A stretch of DNA of 39,643 nucleotides from Pseudobacteriovorax antillogorgiicola (GTDB lineage Bacteria > Bdellovibrionota_B > Oligoflexia > Oligoflexales > RGVZ01), in the NCBI GenBank assembly GCA_945898195.1, contig CAMDHM010000027.1, positions 1 through 39,643 of the forward strand, written 5' to 3'. The position numbers and the translations under genes were made by a program. The notes under the pieces are model-generated. The model ran no database searches, was not told the origin of the DNA, and saw nothing but the letters and a program-made list of their open reading frames with translations. Positions 1 to 8,128 of this stretch are shown piece by piece. Each line of letters opens with the position of its first letter. Position 1 is the stretch's first letter.

Positions 1-57
1 AATTTTTCTGCAGGAGCCCGGCGCCTGCGGCGCTCGGGGGAGCTGGGCACCTCTGGT

Positions 58-543
58 TTGACGGGAACGGAACTACTCTTTTTCATCGTCGCACTCCTAG
101 ATAATAGGGGCCGACTAGACTGTCCGGTTCAAACGGGGGCCATTACACGACTGACAGGAAAACGCCAGGTCGGCCAGATGGCCCCATTTGATCTCGTATT
201 GCTACTCGTCTTGAGCAACGCCGTACAAAATTCGATGATTGGATCTGACAGCAGTCTCATCGGTGGATTGATTTCTGCAGGGTCTCTGGTGTTTATTAAT
301 TACGTCATGGGATGGCTGACGGCGCGCAGCAAGACGATCGAGCGCATGGTGGAAGGACGGCCGGGCATTCTAGTTCATGATGGCCACATCGACCACAAAG
401 CAATGGGGACAGCCCGGATGACCATGCACGAACTAGACGCGTCCTTATGCGATGCCGGAGTGACAAATGTTCAAAACGTCCGATTTGCAATTCTGGAAAA
501 TAGCGGCAGTATATCTGTCATCACCAAATCAGCCCCCCTGTAA
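58..543 (+). CDS. YetF/DUF421-family membrane protein, N-terminus damaged or truncated
   Basis: From about residue 30 the protein follows the DUF421 (YetF) pattern: RLTGKRQVGQ, a membrane segment with LLLVLSNAVQNSMIG, a second hydrophobic segment (GGLISAGSLVFINYVMG), then the soluble domain with EGRPGILVHDG and the end motif AILENSGSISVI. Members are inner-membrane proteins of poorly defined function, some linked to envelope or spore stress. The expected first membrane helix just before RLTGKR is replaced by a polar stretch (residues about 11-30 include DNRGRLDCPVQTG), and stop codons close the two other frames nearby. The only starts in frame are TTG at 58 or something left of the window, since the frame is open to base 1. 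I think the gene is either cut by the window edge or broken upstream of about base 150. Family call is firm; the start is not. Confidence 0.75.
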   Translation: MTGTELLFFIVALLDNRGRLDCPVQTGAITRLTGKRQVGQMAPFDLVLLLVLSNAVQNSMIGSDSSLIGGLISAGSLVFINYVMGWLTARSKTIERMVEGRPGILVHDGHIDHKAMGTARMTMHELDASLCDAGVTNVQNVRFAILENSGSISVITKSAPL

Positions 544-1026
544 CAGCACAGCCAGAAAAGCCTCCAGCGCCTTACGTTCATCGATCAACAAGGCCTTCGT
601 CGGGTTGGCTTTTTTTGTAAAGCTTTGACCTAACTCAACTGCAGTTGCATTAACCATACACCCTAATGTTCGATCGGCGTGACGAAGGAGCAAAGATTCC
701 GCGCTGTGATAAAATCTTTCACTGCCATCATTGGATAAAATCAAAAGACGCGAAAGGCGTTGCTTTTGATCCTGCCCAGACTGACTTTGAAGGGCCCTTA
801 GCCCCTTTAGTTCTGCATCAAGATGCTCTTCAATGGCCTCAAGGCCCTGGATCAAGTGCTTTCCAACATAGGCCCCTTGCAAGGCACGTTTCAAAAGCTC
901 ATCAAAGGACCATTGAGGCACCTCCAGCCGTCCCTTAGGGAACAAGAGTCGCGGGCTAACCCGAAACCTTGCTTCGATCTCTGATGCGTTTGGATGGGCC
1001 ATGATCCCCTTAGGTAATTTAAGCAT
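529..1026 (-). CDS. Conserved-looking hypothetical protein, mostly helical
   Basis: I do not recognise this 165-residue soluble protein. It has no signal peptide or membrane segment. The N-terminal 35 residues carry a basic, Pro-containing stretch (SPRLLFPKGRLEVPQW); the middle is rich in Glu, Leu, Lys and Gln and probably helical. An AAAGG element five bases before the ATG supports the start; a second ATG at residue 9 has a poorly spaced AAGGGG. The gene is convergent with the YetF gene and overlaps its last 15 bases. A TG dinucleotide tract lies about 31 bases upstream of the start and could affect its promoter. Confidence 0.6.
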   Translation of the reverse strand: MLKLPKGIMAHPNASEIEARFRVSPRLLFPKGRLEVPQWSFDELLKRALQGAYVGKHLIQGLEAIEEHLDAELKGLRALQSQSGQDQKQRLSRLLILSNDGSERFYHSAESLLLRHADRTLGCMVNATAVELGQSFTKKANPTKALLIDERKALEAFLAVLLQGG

Positions 1027-1056
1027 TGAAACCTTTCATAATCCCACCAATAGACC

Positions 1057-1073
1057 TGTGTGTGTGTGTGTGT
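1057..1073. repeat. TG/CA dinucleotide tract, 8.5 units
   Basis: Seventeen bases of uninterrupted TG alternation. On the minus strand it is a CA tract upstream of the 529-1026 gene. A loose promoter reading places TTACAC and TATTGG 17 bases apart with most of the tract as spacer. Such tracts can change length by slippage; whether this one does is not visible here. Confidence 0.9.
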
Positions 1074-1116
1074 AACGACCATTAATCTGGAGCAGCTTGC
1101 TCATTTAGAAACATCG

Positions 1117-1528
1117 TTAATAATCTGCTCTAATTTCGATCATGCGACAGGCAAGGTCGGATTGGACACCGCTGCAGTACATTTCATCCATCGCCTGGTC
1201 ACTTGATGTTCCAAATGACTCATAGTGAAAGGTTTGTGGGCGTCCATTCATAAAAATGGTGCAATTGCTCTGGCAGTGCCAAGCCTCATCAAAAAATGTG
1301 GCAGGAATAATCTCTGCACCATGAGGCCTCACAACCGTAAATTTCCTTTTAGAAGGGAGATTGCAGCCAGATGCATAAACACGAGTCAGCACTCCAGCCT
1401 TAAATGATCTCGGTAATTGGGGCCAACGTGTAAAATGACGGCGTCCTGTCAGAATGAACCATGGAGGCTTTGGCAGCAAAAGAAAAAGAGAACGTCAAAA
1501 CCGCATAAGGAAATATCCATCGGACCAT
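1117..1528 (-). pseudogene. Small secreted Cys-containing protein interrupted by a frameshift
   Basis: A strong ribosome binding site (GGAGGAAGC then ATG at 1528) opens a frame that encodes a good Sec signal peptide (MVRWIFPYAVLTFSFSFAAKA) but stops at 1400. The adjacent frame, open from about 1479 to 1117, carries the rest: about 100 residues with five cysteines (SGCNL, HCQSNCTIF, EMYCSG, LACRM), as expected of a disulphide-bonded secreted protein, but has no start with a ribosome binding site and a TGA just upstream. The two frames overlap between 1400 and about 1490, so one base gained (or two lost) there would join them. I infer one gene of about 137 codons, either truly broken or carrying a sequencing error. 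The product family is unknown to me. Confidence 0.55.
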
Positions 1529-1586
1529 GCTTCCTCCAATCCGCTAAACGGAGGTTGTTTTTGTCAATCATGCTAACACAATAGAA

Positions 1587-2198
1587 TCAAAACGCGCCGC
1601 CGCTACGACTGACCATCGTGCGCCGCACCATAATTGCCATAAGTTCTTCCAAGGCAGTCTGGACGGCGGGACCATCAAGACCTTCTATAACACCAAGGGC
1701 TCGGGCAATCGCCTCGATAGTGGCAAGTCCCTCTGATTTTGTTTCCCTGCGAACTCGATAGGCCGAAGGTGCTCCGGGCGCGAGGCGAACTGTTGGCAAA
1801 ACATCCATACCAGGAATCCGCCGACGCATCTTGGATGTCTTGCGCCAGTTGCCATCTGGCACGACCAAATCCACATTGCCGCCGTATCGCTGCACCACCT
1901 CTGACGTCAGCAATTCAGCATCCTCACCGGGGTATAAAAGCAATGCCTGCCGATCCGGCCTCAGATGGACCGAAAGGTCGCAAATCGAACCTTGAATGCC
2001 GTGAACGAGAATCGCGCTATTAACAAGGGCCTGAGTGGCCAATCGCCCCGTATTTGTCGGGACGTGGATTTCCCTATGCGCAATTACCACAATCACCTTC
2101 GTCGCCAAGGCTAACGACGGAATCGATGCACATAGGCACCCTGCGAATCGCATTAGACAACGCGGGCATCGTTGATCCGGTTTCTTTCGCGAACTCAC
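1587..2198 (-). CDS. DTW-domain protein, probable tRNA-uridine aminocarboxypropyltransferase
   Basis: The 203-residue protein has the full DTW layout: zinc-type cysteines near the N-terminus (CPRC at 11-14, CLC at 21-23), IAHREIHVPTNTGRLA, the signature around residues 115-125 (DGNWRKTSKM) and the C-terminal YRVRRETKSEGLATIEAIARAL block. Characterised members (E. coli TapT, human DTWD1/2) transfer the aminocarboxypropyl group of S-adenosylmethionine to U47 or nearby uridines in tRNA. The signature has Asn where the family usually has Thr (DxTW). It starts with GTG and overlaps the preceding small gene by four bases, so translation is probably coupled. Confidence 0.85.
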   Translation of the reverse strand: MSSRKKPDQRCPRCLMRFAGCLCASIPSLALATKVIVVIAHREIHVPTNTGRLATQALVNSAILVHGIQGSICDLSVHLRPDRQALLLYPGEDAELLTSEVVQRYGGNVDLVVPDGNWRKTSKMRRRIPGMDVLPTVRLAPGAPSAYRVRRETKSEGLATIEAIARALGVIEGLDGPAVQTALEELMAIMVRRTMVSRSGGAF

Positions 2199-2368
2199 GG
2201 CGCGCTGCGTTTTTGATTTTCTTTAGCCTCGAATGCGTCCAACTCGCGTTCGACCGTCTTCAAATGCTCCGGGTCGACGCTTTTGGGTTCCTTGCGCGCC
2301 GCCTGAATCATACGACGCGCGTCGAGAAGGTCACGGGTTCTTTGAAACTCGACACAGATGATGCACAC
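2195..2368 (-). CDS. Small conserved-type protein with N-terminal CIIC
   Basis: A 57-residue protein beginning V/M-C-I-I-C-V-E-F, followed by two short charged helices. The start is the GTG at 2368 because GGAGG lies six bases upstream; a longer frame to 2446 would run through this site and into the divergent racemase gene. Its stop overlaps the start of the DTW gene (GTGA), so the two form an operon. The CxxC could bind zinc or be redox active; there is no direct evidence. Small CIxC-starting proteins of this look exist in several Gram-negative lineages without known function. Confidence 0.6.
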   Translation of the reverse strand: MCIICVEFQRTRDLLDARRMIQAARKEPKSVDPEHLKTVERELDAFEAKENQKRSAP

Positions 2369-2426
2369 TGGGAACCTCCGCTGGCTGCGGTGAGATGTTT
2401 TAACCAAACCATGACACGGAAACACG

Positions 2427-3143
2427 ATGAACACATTAGGCATCATCGGCGGCCTGAGTTGGGCGTCGACCCATCAATATTACCGCTTGATTAACGAGGA
2501 AATCAATCGGGCCCGCGGACGGCAGTCATCGGCCCAACTTCTGATTCGAAGCGTTGACTTCCAACCGGTCATAGACGCTCAGGTTAGAAACGACTGGAAC
2601 GCCGCAGGGGACCTGCTTTGTGATGCGGCAAGGGAGCTTGAACGAGGCGGCGCAAAGGCCTTCCTGATCGCCAGCAACACGATGCACCTCGTGTATGAGC
2701 AGGTGTGTCGTTCCGTCGCCATTCCGGGCCTCAACATCTTCGATGCGACCGCAACGAAAATTAAGGCGAAAGGCCTTCACAAACTTGGACTACTTGGAAC
2801 CCGATACACAATGAACTTGAAATTTTTTCGTGAAGAATACGCCAGTCGGGGCATTGATGTGCTTGTGCCAAAAACCAAAGATGCTTCACGAATCAACGAA
2901 ATCATTTTCAAGGAGCTCATTCACAATCAGGTAAAACCTGCCTCACAAGAAACGATGCGCGAGGTCATTGCCACCCTGAGGCAATCTGGGGCTGAAGGTG
3001 TGATCTTAGGTTGCACAGAACTTGAACTTTTATTGGACGACAAATCCAGAACTTCAAACAGCGACTCTGGAAATTTGGAGATTTTTGATACGACAGCCAA
3101 CCACGCACACGCTGCTGTTGACTGGCTGCTGTTGACTGGCTAA
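2427..3143 (+). CDS. Aspartate/glutamate racemase family protein (YgeA/RacX type)
   Basis: Closely follows E. coli YgeA in order and length (238 residues): LGIIGGLSWASTHQYYRLIN at the start, SVDF at 42-45, the first active-site loop SNTMH at 83-87, GLLGTRYTM at 121-129, and the second loop GCTELELL from 195. These enzymes interconvert L- and D-amino acids by a two-base mechanism without cofactor. The residue at 83 is Ser, where classical aspartate racemases have Cys and E. coli YgeA has Thr; the second Cys (196) is present. So the chemistry may be one-sided or altered. D-amino acids feed peptidoglycan, so a cell-wall role is plausible but not shown. It is divergent from the DTW pair, with 58 bases between them. 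Confidence 0.85.
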   Translation: MNTLGIIGGLSWASTHQYYRLINEEINRARGRQSSAQLLIRSVDFQPVIDAQVRNDWNAAGDLLCDAARELERGGAKAFLIASNTMHLVYEQVCRSVAIPGLNIFDATATKIKAKGLHKLGLLGTRYTMNLKFFREEYASRGIDVLVPKTKDASRINEIIFKELIHNQVKPASQETMREVIATLRQSGAEGVILGCTELELLLDDKSRTSNSDSGNLEIFDTTANHAHAAVDWLLLTG

Positions 3144-3214
3144 TACCCATCGTACAATAATCCAAACCTTCGTTTCAGCCAACTATTGCGAACGACAAAC
3201 TGAGACACGCTAAT

Positions 3215-4582
3215 ATGCAACGCGCGCCGATTTTTTTTCGGATTCTGATTGTTTTAGGATCTTATGGACTGTTCCTCAGTCCAAGACTCTACGGTGAAAG
3301 CCTTGACCTGCAACAAGCTATTAGCGAGGCCCTTGATCATTCACCTCAGATCAAAGCCGCAGCAGGCCAAGTCGAGATCGCGCGATGGAAACGAATCGAA
3401 GCCCTCAGTGGATACCTGCCAGTCATATCGATTTCATCTAACTACCTGACTAATAAAAAATATTTGGAGACCGACATCGCGCTGCCAGGAGCTACGGCTC
3501 CGGTATCGATGCCACAAATTATTCCAACAACTTTATGGACCGCAAATGCTCAGCTTGGTATTTTCGACGGATTCTCCACCACCAACCGGACGCTTGCCGC
3601 AGCAGACTTTAAATCAAGCGCTGACTTAAATCATGAATGGCGAAAATTCCAGCTGGAGCGTGAAATTACAATTCAGTTTTACCGAGCGCTAGCCGCAAAG
3701 GAACTGCAGTCCGTTGCGATTCAAAATGAAAAAAACCTTCTAGATCACTTGAACGATATTAAGGTGCGCAAAGGTGTCGGCCTTTCCACCCATTATGACG
3801 TGCTCCGTGTTGAGGTTCAGACCAGCGAGGCGAAATCAGAGGTGATCAACGCAGACGATAATCTGCAAATGGCAAGATTGAAGTTGGCCGAGCTCATGGG
3901 AGCCGACATCAGCGAACAAAATCAGGAACAGCGCATCCCTGCAGGTGAACTTCCAGAAGTGGGCGCTGACGTCACCAATGAACCCTTGGGTGCTCGCCCT
4001 GCCGGCCGCAAAGATCTTCAGTCACTACAACTGCGTGTCGACGGAATGGAGAAATCGACAGCGGCCCTTGGGCGCCACCTCTTTCCCCGGTTATCCCTCT
4101 TTGCTCAGTACCAGTATTACAACAACCTAAATGACAGCCCAACAGACACAGCTTCTTTTCGTCGGGCCTTTTCCACCGGAATATCTTTCAACTGGATCTT
4201 GTTTGATGGTTTTTCCTCGACAGCTCGCGCCTACCAGAGCTTGAGCGAGAAAAACGAACTCGAGCAAAACTTGAATGCGCGGCGCCTCAAAGCTATTGTG
4301 GACATCCAATTCTGGAGGCGAAAGTATTCTTACTTTAACGCTCTTTATTCAGCACGAACGCGCGAAATCGGAAAATCCGAAGAAAGCTTACGGCTGGCCC
4401 GCGTTGGACAGAGGGAAGGAACTCGCACCAGCAGCGACTTGCTTGACGCACAATCGGAATTATTTCGATCAAAGGCAGGTGCTATCAATGCACAGCTTGG
4501 ATCTACCGAAGCCTTTTTAAATCTAGAGATGGCAACCGGAAAACCCATTAAATCGAAAAGCGGGAACTCAGTCCATGAGTGA
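3215..4582 (+). CDS. TolC-family outer-membrane efflux protein
   Basis: 455 residues with a signal peptide (cleavage near residue 27, LYG-ES) and the two-fold repeat of the outer-membrane efflux family: LQQAISEALDHSPQIKAA at the start of repeat one, a hairpin strand region with LGIFDGFSTTNRTLAA, and the second half with GISFNWILFDGFSSTARAYQS. The protein forms the trimeric outer-membrane duct of tripartite pumps. Its last eight bases overlap the start of the adaptor gene, so it heads an efflux operon with the adaptor and EmrB-like pump. Confidence 0.9.
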   Translation: MQRAPIFFRILIVLGSYGLFLSPRLYGESLDLQQAISEALDHSPQIKAAAGQVEIARWKRIEALSGYLPVISISSNYLTNKKYLETDIALPGATAPVSMPQIIPTTLWTANAQLGIFDGFSTTNRTLAAADFKSSADLNHEWRKFQLEREITIQFYRALAAKELQSVAIQNEKNLLDHLNDIKVRKGVGLSTHYDVLRVEVQTSEAKSEVINADDNLQMARLKLAELMGADISEQNQEQRIPAGELPEVGADVTNEPLGARPAGRKDLQSLQLRVDGMEKSTAALGRHLFPRLSLFAQYQYYNNLNDSPTDTASFRRAFSTGISFNWILFDGFSSTARAYQSLSEKNELEQNLNARRLKAIVDIQFWRRKYSYFNALYSARTREIGKSEESLRLARVGQREGTRTSSDLLDAQSELFRSKAGAINAQLGSTEAFLNLEMATGKPIKSKSGNSVHE

Positions 4583-5432
4583 AAAAAGAAAAAAAATCCT
4601 ACCAGTACTGATCGCAGGCGCTGGTTTAATCGTTGTTTATCTTCTGTACGACAAATACATGTACATCCACAGTGACAATGCTCAGATTGAAGCCCATTCC
4701 GTGATGTTGGCCACCAAAGTCTCGGGTTTCATTACCGAGGTAAAGGTCGATATTGGCGATCAGGTAAAATCAGGCGATGTATTAGCCATCATTGACGACC
4801 GAGACTATCTCACGGCCCTTGAACGCGCCAAGGCAGACCTCGAATCCACTGATGTTCGACTTCAAGACGCGCAAAAGAATTTCAATCGCCTAACATCCTT
4901 GTACTCAAAAGGCGCAACGACCCAAGCCCAACTGGAATCTGCAAACGCTGGGTTCAACGATCTTAAAGCGCGATCACGCTTCATGAAATCTCAACTCGAC
5001 CAAGCCCAACTCAATCTGGAATCCACGAAAATAAAGGCTCCCTTCGACGGATTTGTCGCCAGGCGTGCCGCAGAAGTCGGGCAATATGCGACGGCCTCTG
5101 CCCCGCTATTCGGTTTTGTGGACGCAACTGACCGCTGGGTAATTTGCAACCTTAAGGAGACCGAGATTGGCGACATCATCCAAGGAACCAAGGTTGACAT
5201 CACGGTTGACGCCATTTCAGGACGCAACTTCACAGGTAAAGTCCAGCAGCTAAGCCCCTCGACAGGCGCAACATTCACCATGATTCCGCCAGATAATGCG
5301 ACCGGAAATTTCACTAAAGTTGTTCAGCGAGTTCCCATAAAAATATCCATTGAAGGGGTAACCCCCGAGGAAATTTCTTTACTCCGTGCCGGACTGAGCG
5401 CCGACGTCCGGGTTCACCGGCGCAAATCCTGA
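4575..5432 (+). CDS. EmrA/HlyD-type periplasmic adaptor of efflux pump
   Basis: One N-terminal membrane segment (residues about 9-25), then the first half of the biotinyl-lipoyl domain (DNAQIEAHSVMLATKVSGF, VDIGDQVKSGDVLAIID), a coiled-coil of about 80 residues, the second lipoyl half (IKAPFDGFVARRAAEVGQYA) and a beta-barrel domain with the EmrA-like TGATFTMIPPDNATGNFTK. At 285 residues it is shorter than E. coli EmrA because of a shorter hairpin. It bridges the inner-membrane transporter and the TolC-type channel encoded on either side; it starts inside the end of the channel gene. Confidence 0.9.
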   Translation: MSEKRKKILPVLIAGAGLIVVYLLYDKYMYIHSDNAQIEAHSVMLATKVSGFITEVKVDIGDQVKSGDVLAIIDDRDYLTALERAKADLESTDVRLQDAQKNFNRLTSLYSKGATTQAQLESANAGFNDLKARSRFMKSQLDQAQLNLESTKIKAPFDGFVARRAAEVGQYATASAPLFGFVDATDRWVICNLKETEIGDIIQGTKVDITVDAISGRNFTGKVQQLSPSTGATFTMIPPDNATGNFTKVVQRVPIKISIEGVTPEEISLLRAGLSADVRVHRRKS

Positions 5433-5444
5433 GAGGCAGCCGGC

Positions 5445-7019
5445 ATGCCCCGCAAATCCATCCTGATTATTTTTGTTGCTGTCATGGCCTCACTTCTTGA
5501 GATCATTGATACCTCCATCGTTAACGTCGCTCTGCCAACAATGATGGGAAGCCTCGGTGCAACCCTCGAAGATATCAGCATGGTCATCACAGGCTATGCA
5601 ATCGCCAATGCGATCGTTCTGCCGCTTTCAGGCTGGCTGAGCGAGCAGATTGGACGGCGCAAATATTATCTAGGATGCATTATCGCCTTTACTGCTGCCT
5701 CTGTGGCCTGCGGCATTGCACCAAACCTTATGTCGCTGACCATTTTCAGAATCGTCCAGGGATTTATGGGCGGAGCACTTTTACCAACTTCACAGGCCCT
5801 CATCTATGAACAATTCCCGAAAGAGAAGGTCGGAATGGCGGGCGCAATATTTGGCATGAGTTTCATGATTGGACCAACCCTTGGTCCCGTCCTTGGCGGT
5901 TATCTCACTGATAATTATGGATGGCGTTCAATTTTTAACGTGAATTTGCCTCTGGGCATGGTGGCTTTTTTTGTTGGCGCTGCCGTCATTATGGACCGGA
6001 CCAAGACCCCGGAGGAAGAGGCCAAAATGGCCAACTCCGCAAAACAGGGGTTTGATTCATTTGGCCTTGGACTACTGATCGCAGGCATCGGTTGCCTGCA
6101 ATTTCTGTTGGAGCAGGGGGAACCAGAGGGGTGGTTTACCTCAAAAGCCATCTGCCTCTGCGCTATTGTTGTAGCCGTATCACTTCCACTATTCGTATGG
6201 TGGGAATTGCGGGTTCCCCATCCGGTCATTAATATCAGGCTATTTTTAGATCCGATTGTGACCTCTGGTGTCGCTCTGATGGCAGGACTTGGTTTTTTTC
6301 TATACGGAATCGTCTTCATACTCCCCGTTTTTGTTAATAGAATGTTTCATTACACGGCAACTCAAACGGATGAACTGTTCATCCCAGGATCACTGCTGAC
6401 AGCCATGATGATGCCGTTCATCGGGAGGGCGATGCAGGGCAAGGTAAATCCAAAAATACTTATTTTTGTAGGCCTCACATCCATCGAAGTCTGCTTAATG
6501 ATGATGCTGGGATTTAATTCCCAGACGTCGCGCACTGAAATCCTGCACATGCTCTATTTCCGCGGATTCGCTTTGGCATTTTTATTCGTGCCGATCAATT
6601 CAAGTATTTTGAGCCAATACACTGGCGCAACCGTGGGACAAGTAGCGGGTTTGCTTAATCTCTGCCGCCAACTTGGCGGGAGTGCTGGAATCGCGCTGAT
6701 CGCAACGCTGCTCTCCGTCAATTTCAAGCAAAATTACTTGGACTTGGCGGCCCACGTATCCATGCTTGATCCAAACACTGCCCTCACTTACGCAAAGACC
6801 GCAGGATCGGCTGCCATCAGATTCGGAAAGGACCTTGGTTTCGCCAGCGGCGGGGACCTTGCCATTCGTTCGATCGCAATGCGAGTGCAGACGCAGGCCT
6901 TCATGATGAGCTTTATTCAACTCGTCTGGATCATCATCTTAGTCTTCGGGCTGTCGTACATTCCACTGCACTTCCTGAACCTAAGAAGAAAAGCGGCACC
7001 AGTGATGGATACCCATTAA
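5445..7019 (+). CDS. EmrB/QacA-type MFS drug exporter (DHA2, 14 membrane segments)
   Basis: 524 residues, strongly hydrophobic. It has the DHA2 motifs: SIVNVALPTMMGSLG in the first helix (with D/T of motif D1), motif A GWLSEQIGRRKYYLG after helix 2, IVQGFMGGALLPTSQALI, and motif C MIGPTLGPVLGGYLTD in helix 5. These are proton-driven exporters of hydrophobic drugs. GTG-free ATG start with GAGAGGCAG upstream, 12 bases after the adaptor stop. With the two upstream genes it should make a complete tripartite pump from inner to outer membrane. Confidence 0.92.
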   Translation: MPRKSILIIFVAVMASLLEIIDTSIVNVALPTMMGSLGATLEDISMVITGYAIANAIVLPLSGWLSEQIGRRKYYLGCIIAFTAASVACGIAPNLMSLTIFRIVQGFMGGALLPTSQALIYEQFPKEKVGMAGAIFGMSFMIGPTLGPVLGGYLTDNYGWRSIFNVNLPLGMVAFFVGAAVIMDRTKTPEEEAKMANSAKQGFDSFGLGLLIAGIGCLQFLLEQGEPEGWFTSKAICLCAIVVAVSLPLFVWWELRVPHPVINIRLFLDPIVTSGVALMAGLGFFLYGIVFILPVFVNRMFHYTATQTDELFIPGSLLTAMMMPFIGRAMQGKVNPKILIFVGLTSIEVCLMMMLGFNSQTSRTEILHMLYFRGFALAFLFVPINSSILSQYTGATVGQVAGLLNLCRQLGGSAGIALIATLLSVNFKQNYLDLAAHVSMLDPNTALTYAKTAGSAAIRFGKDLGFASGGDLAIRSIAMRVQTQAFMMSFIQLVWIIILVFGLSYIPLHFLNLRRKAAPVMDTH

Positions 7020-7038
7020 CCCACTTAAGGCGACGCCC

Positions 7039-8118
7039 ATGAGCCTACTCTTCACGCCAATTAAAATTCGCGACATCAGTTTCCGCAACAGAATTTTCGT
7101 CTCACCCATGTGCCAATATTCCGCGGTCGATGGTGTTCCACAACAATGGCACTTGGTTCATTTAGGTTCCCGGGCCGTGGGCGGTGCCGGCCTGGTCATG
7201 GCAGAGGCCACGGGAGTTTCAGCGATTGGACGAATCTCGCCCTTGGACACTGGAATTTGGAATGCCTCTCAGGCGGAGGCCTTTAAACCCATCGCTGCCT
7301 TCATTAAAGAACAGGGAGCTGTCGCAGGGATTCAATTAGCCCACGCAGGTCGTAAGGCTTCGACGCAGGCTCCCTGGAAACATGGTGCAGATGGTACAGG
7401 GGGGGGACCTCTTTTGCCGACAGACGGTGCTTGGCAGACAATCGCTCCAAGTGCACTGTCATTTGCCAGCGGGTATCCCACGCCAAAAGCAATGACGACG
7501 GATGAATGCCAGATCGTCGTATATGAATTCGAAAATGCTGCTAGGAACGCGCTTCTGGCGGGATTTGAAGTCGTTGAGATTCATATGGCTCACGGTTACT
7601 TGCTGCATCAATTTCTGTCGCCAATCTCCAACCATCGAACAGACCAGTTTGGTGGAAATTTAGACGGACGAATGCAATTACCTTTGCAGATTGCCCGGGC
7701 AGTACGTGGCATTTGGCCAACGACCGCCCCGGTTTTTGTGCGCGTTTCGGCAACAGATTGGGTAGAAGGTGGATGGGACCTTCCCCAAACCGTTGCCCTG
7801 GCAAAGGAACTTAAAACGATTGGAGTGGACCTCATCGACACCTCCTCAGGCGGATTGGTTAGCGACGCGAAAGTACCAGTTGGACCAGGCTTTCAAATTC
7901 CATTTGCCAGGACCATTCGCACCGAGGCGGACATCCTGACTGGCTCCGTCGGATTCATCAGTGATTCGCAGCAGGCAGAGAAAATTATTGCCGAAGGGCA
8001 TTCAGATGTGGTGTTTATCGCCCGCCAGTTTTTAAAAGATCCCTACTTTCCACTACGAGCAGCGAAGGAATTAGGATTTGAAATTCCTTGGCCAAAACAA
8101 TACGAACGGGGCAAGTAA
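7039..8118 (+). CDS. Old Yellow Enzyme, YqjM/XenA class NADPH:flavin oxidoreductase
   Basis: An FMN TIM-barrel ene-reductase very like B. subtilis YqjM across its length: LFTPIKIRDISFRNRI, the class-defining SPMCQYS with Cys25 and Tyr27, IQLAHAGRKA, the substrate anion-binding IHMAHGYLLHQFLSP (His182, His185, Tyr187), and the FMN phosphate region FIARQFLKDPYF. It reduces activated double bonds, quinones and nitro compounds. It follows the pump gene by 19 bases with AAGG before its ATG, so it is probably made along with the exporter and helps clear electrophiles. A loop of about 20 residues (positions 110-135) is inserted relative to YqjM. Confidence 0.92.
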   Translation: MSLLFTPIKIRDISFRNRIFVSPMCQYSAVDGVPQQWHLVHLGSRAVGGAGLVMAEATGVSAIGRISPLDTGIWNASQAEAFKPIAAFIKEQGAVAGIQLAHAGRKASTQAPWKHGADGTGGGPLLPTDGAWQTIAPSALSFASGYPTPKAMTTDECQIVVYEFENAARNALLAGFEVVEIHMAHGYLLHQFLSPISNHRTDQFGGNLDGRMQLPLQIARAVRGIWPTTAPVFVRVSATDWVEGGWDLPQTVALAKELKTIGVDLIDTSSGGLVSDAKVPVGPGFQIPFARTIRTEADILTGSVGFISDSQQAEKIIAEGHSDVVFIARQFLKDPYFPLRAAKELGFEIPWPKQYERGK

Positions 8119-8128
8119 TAATCTATAC

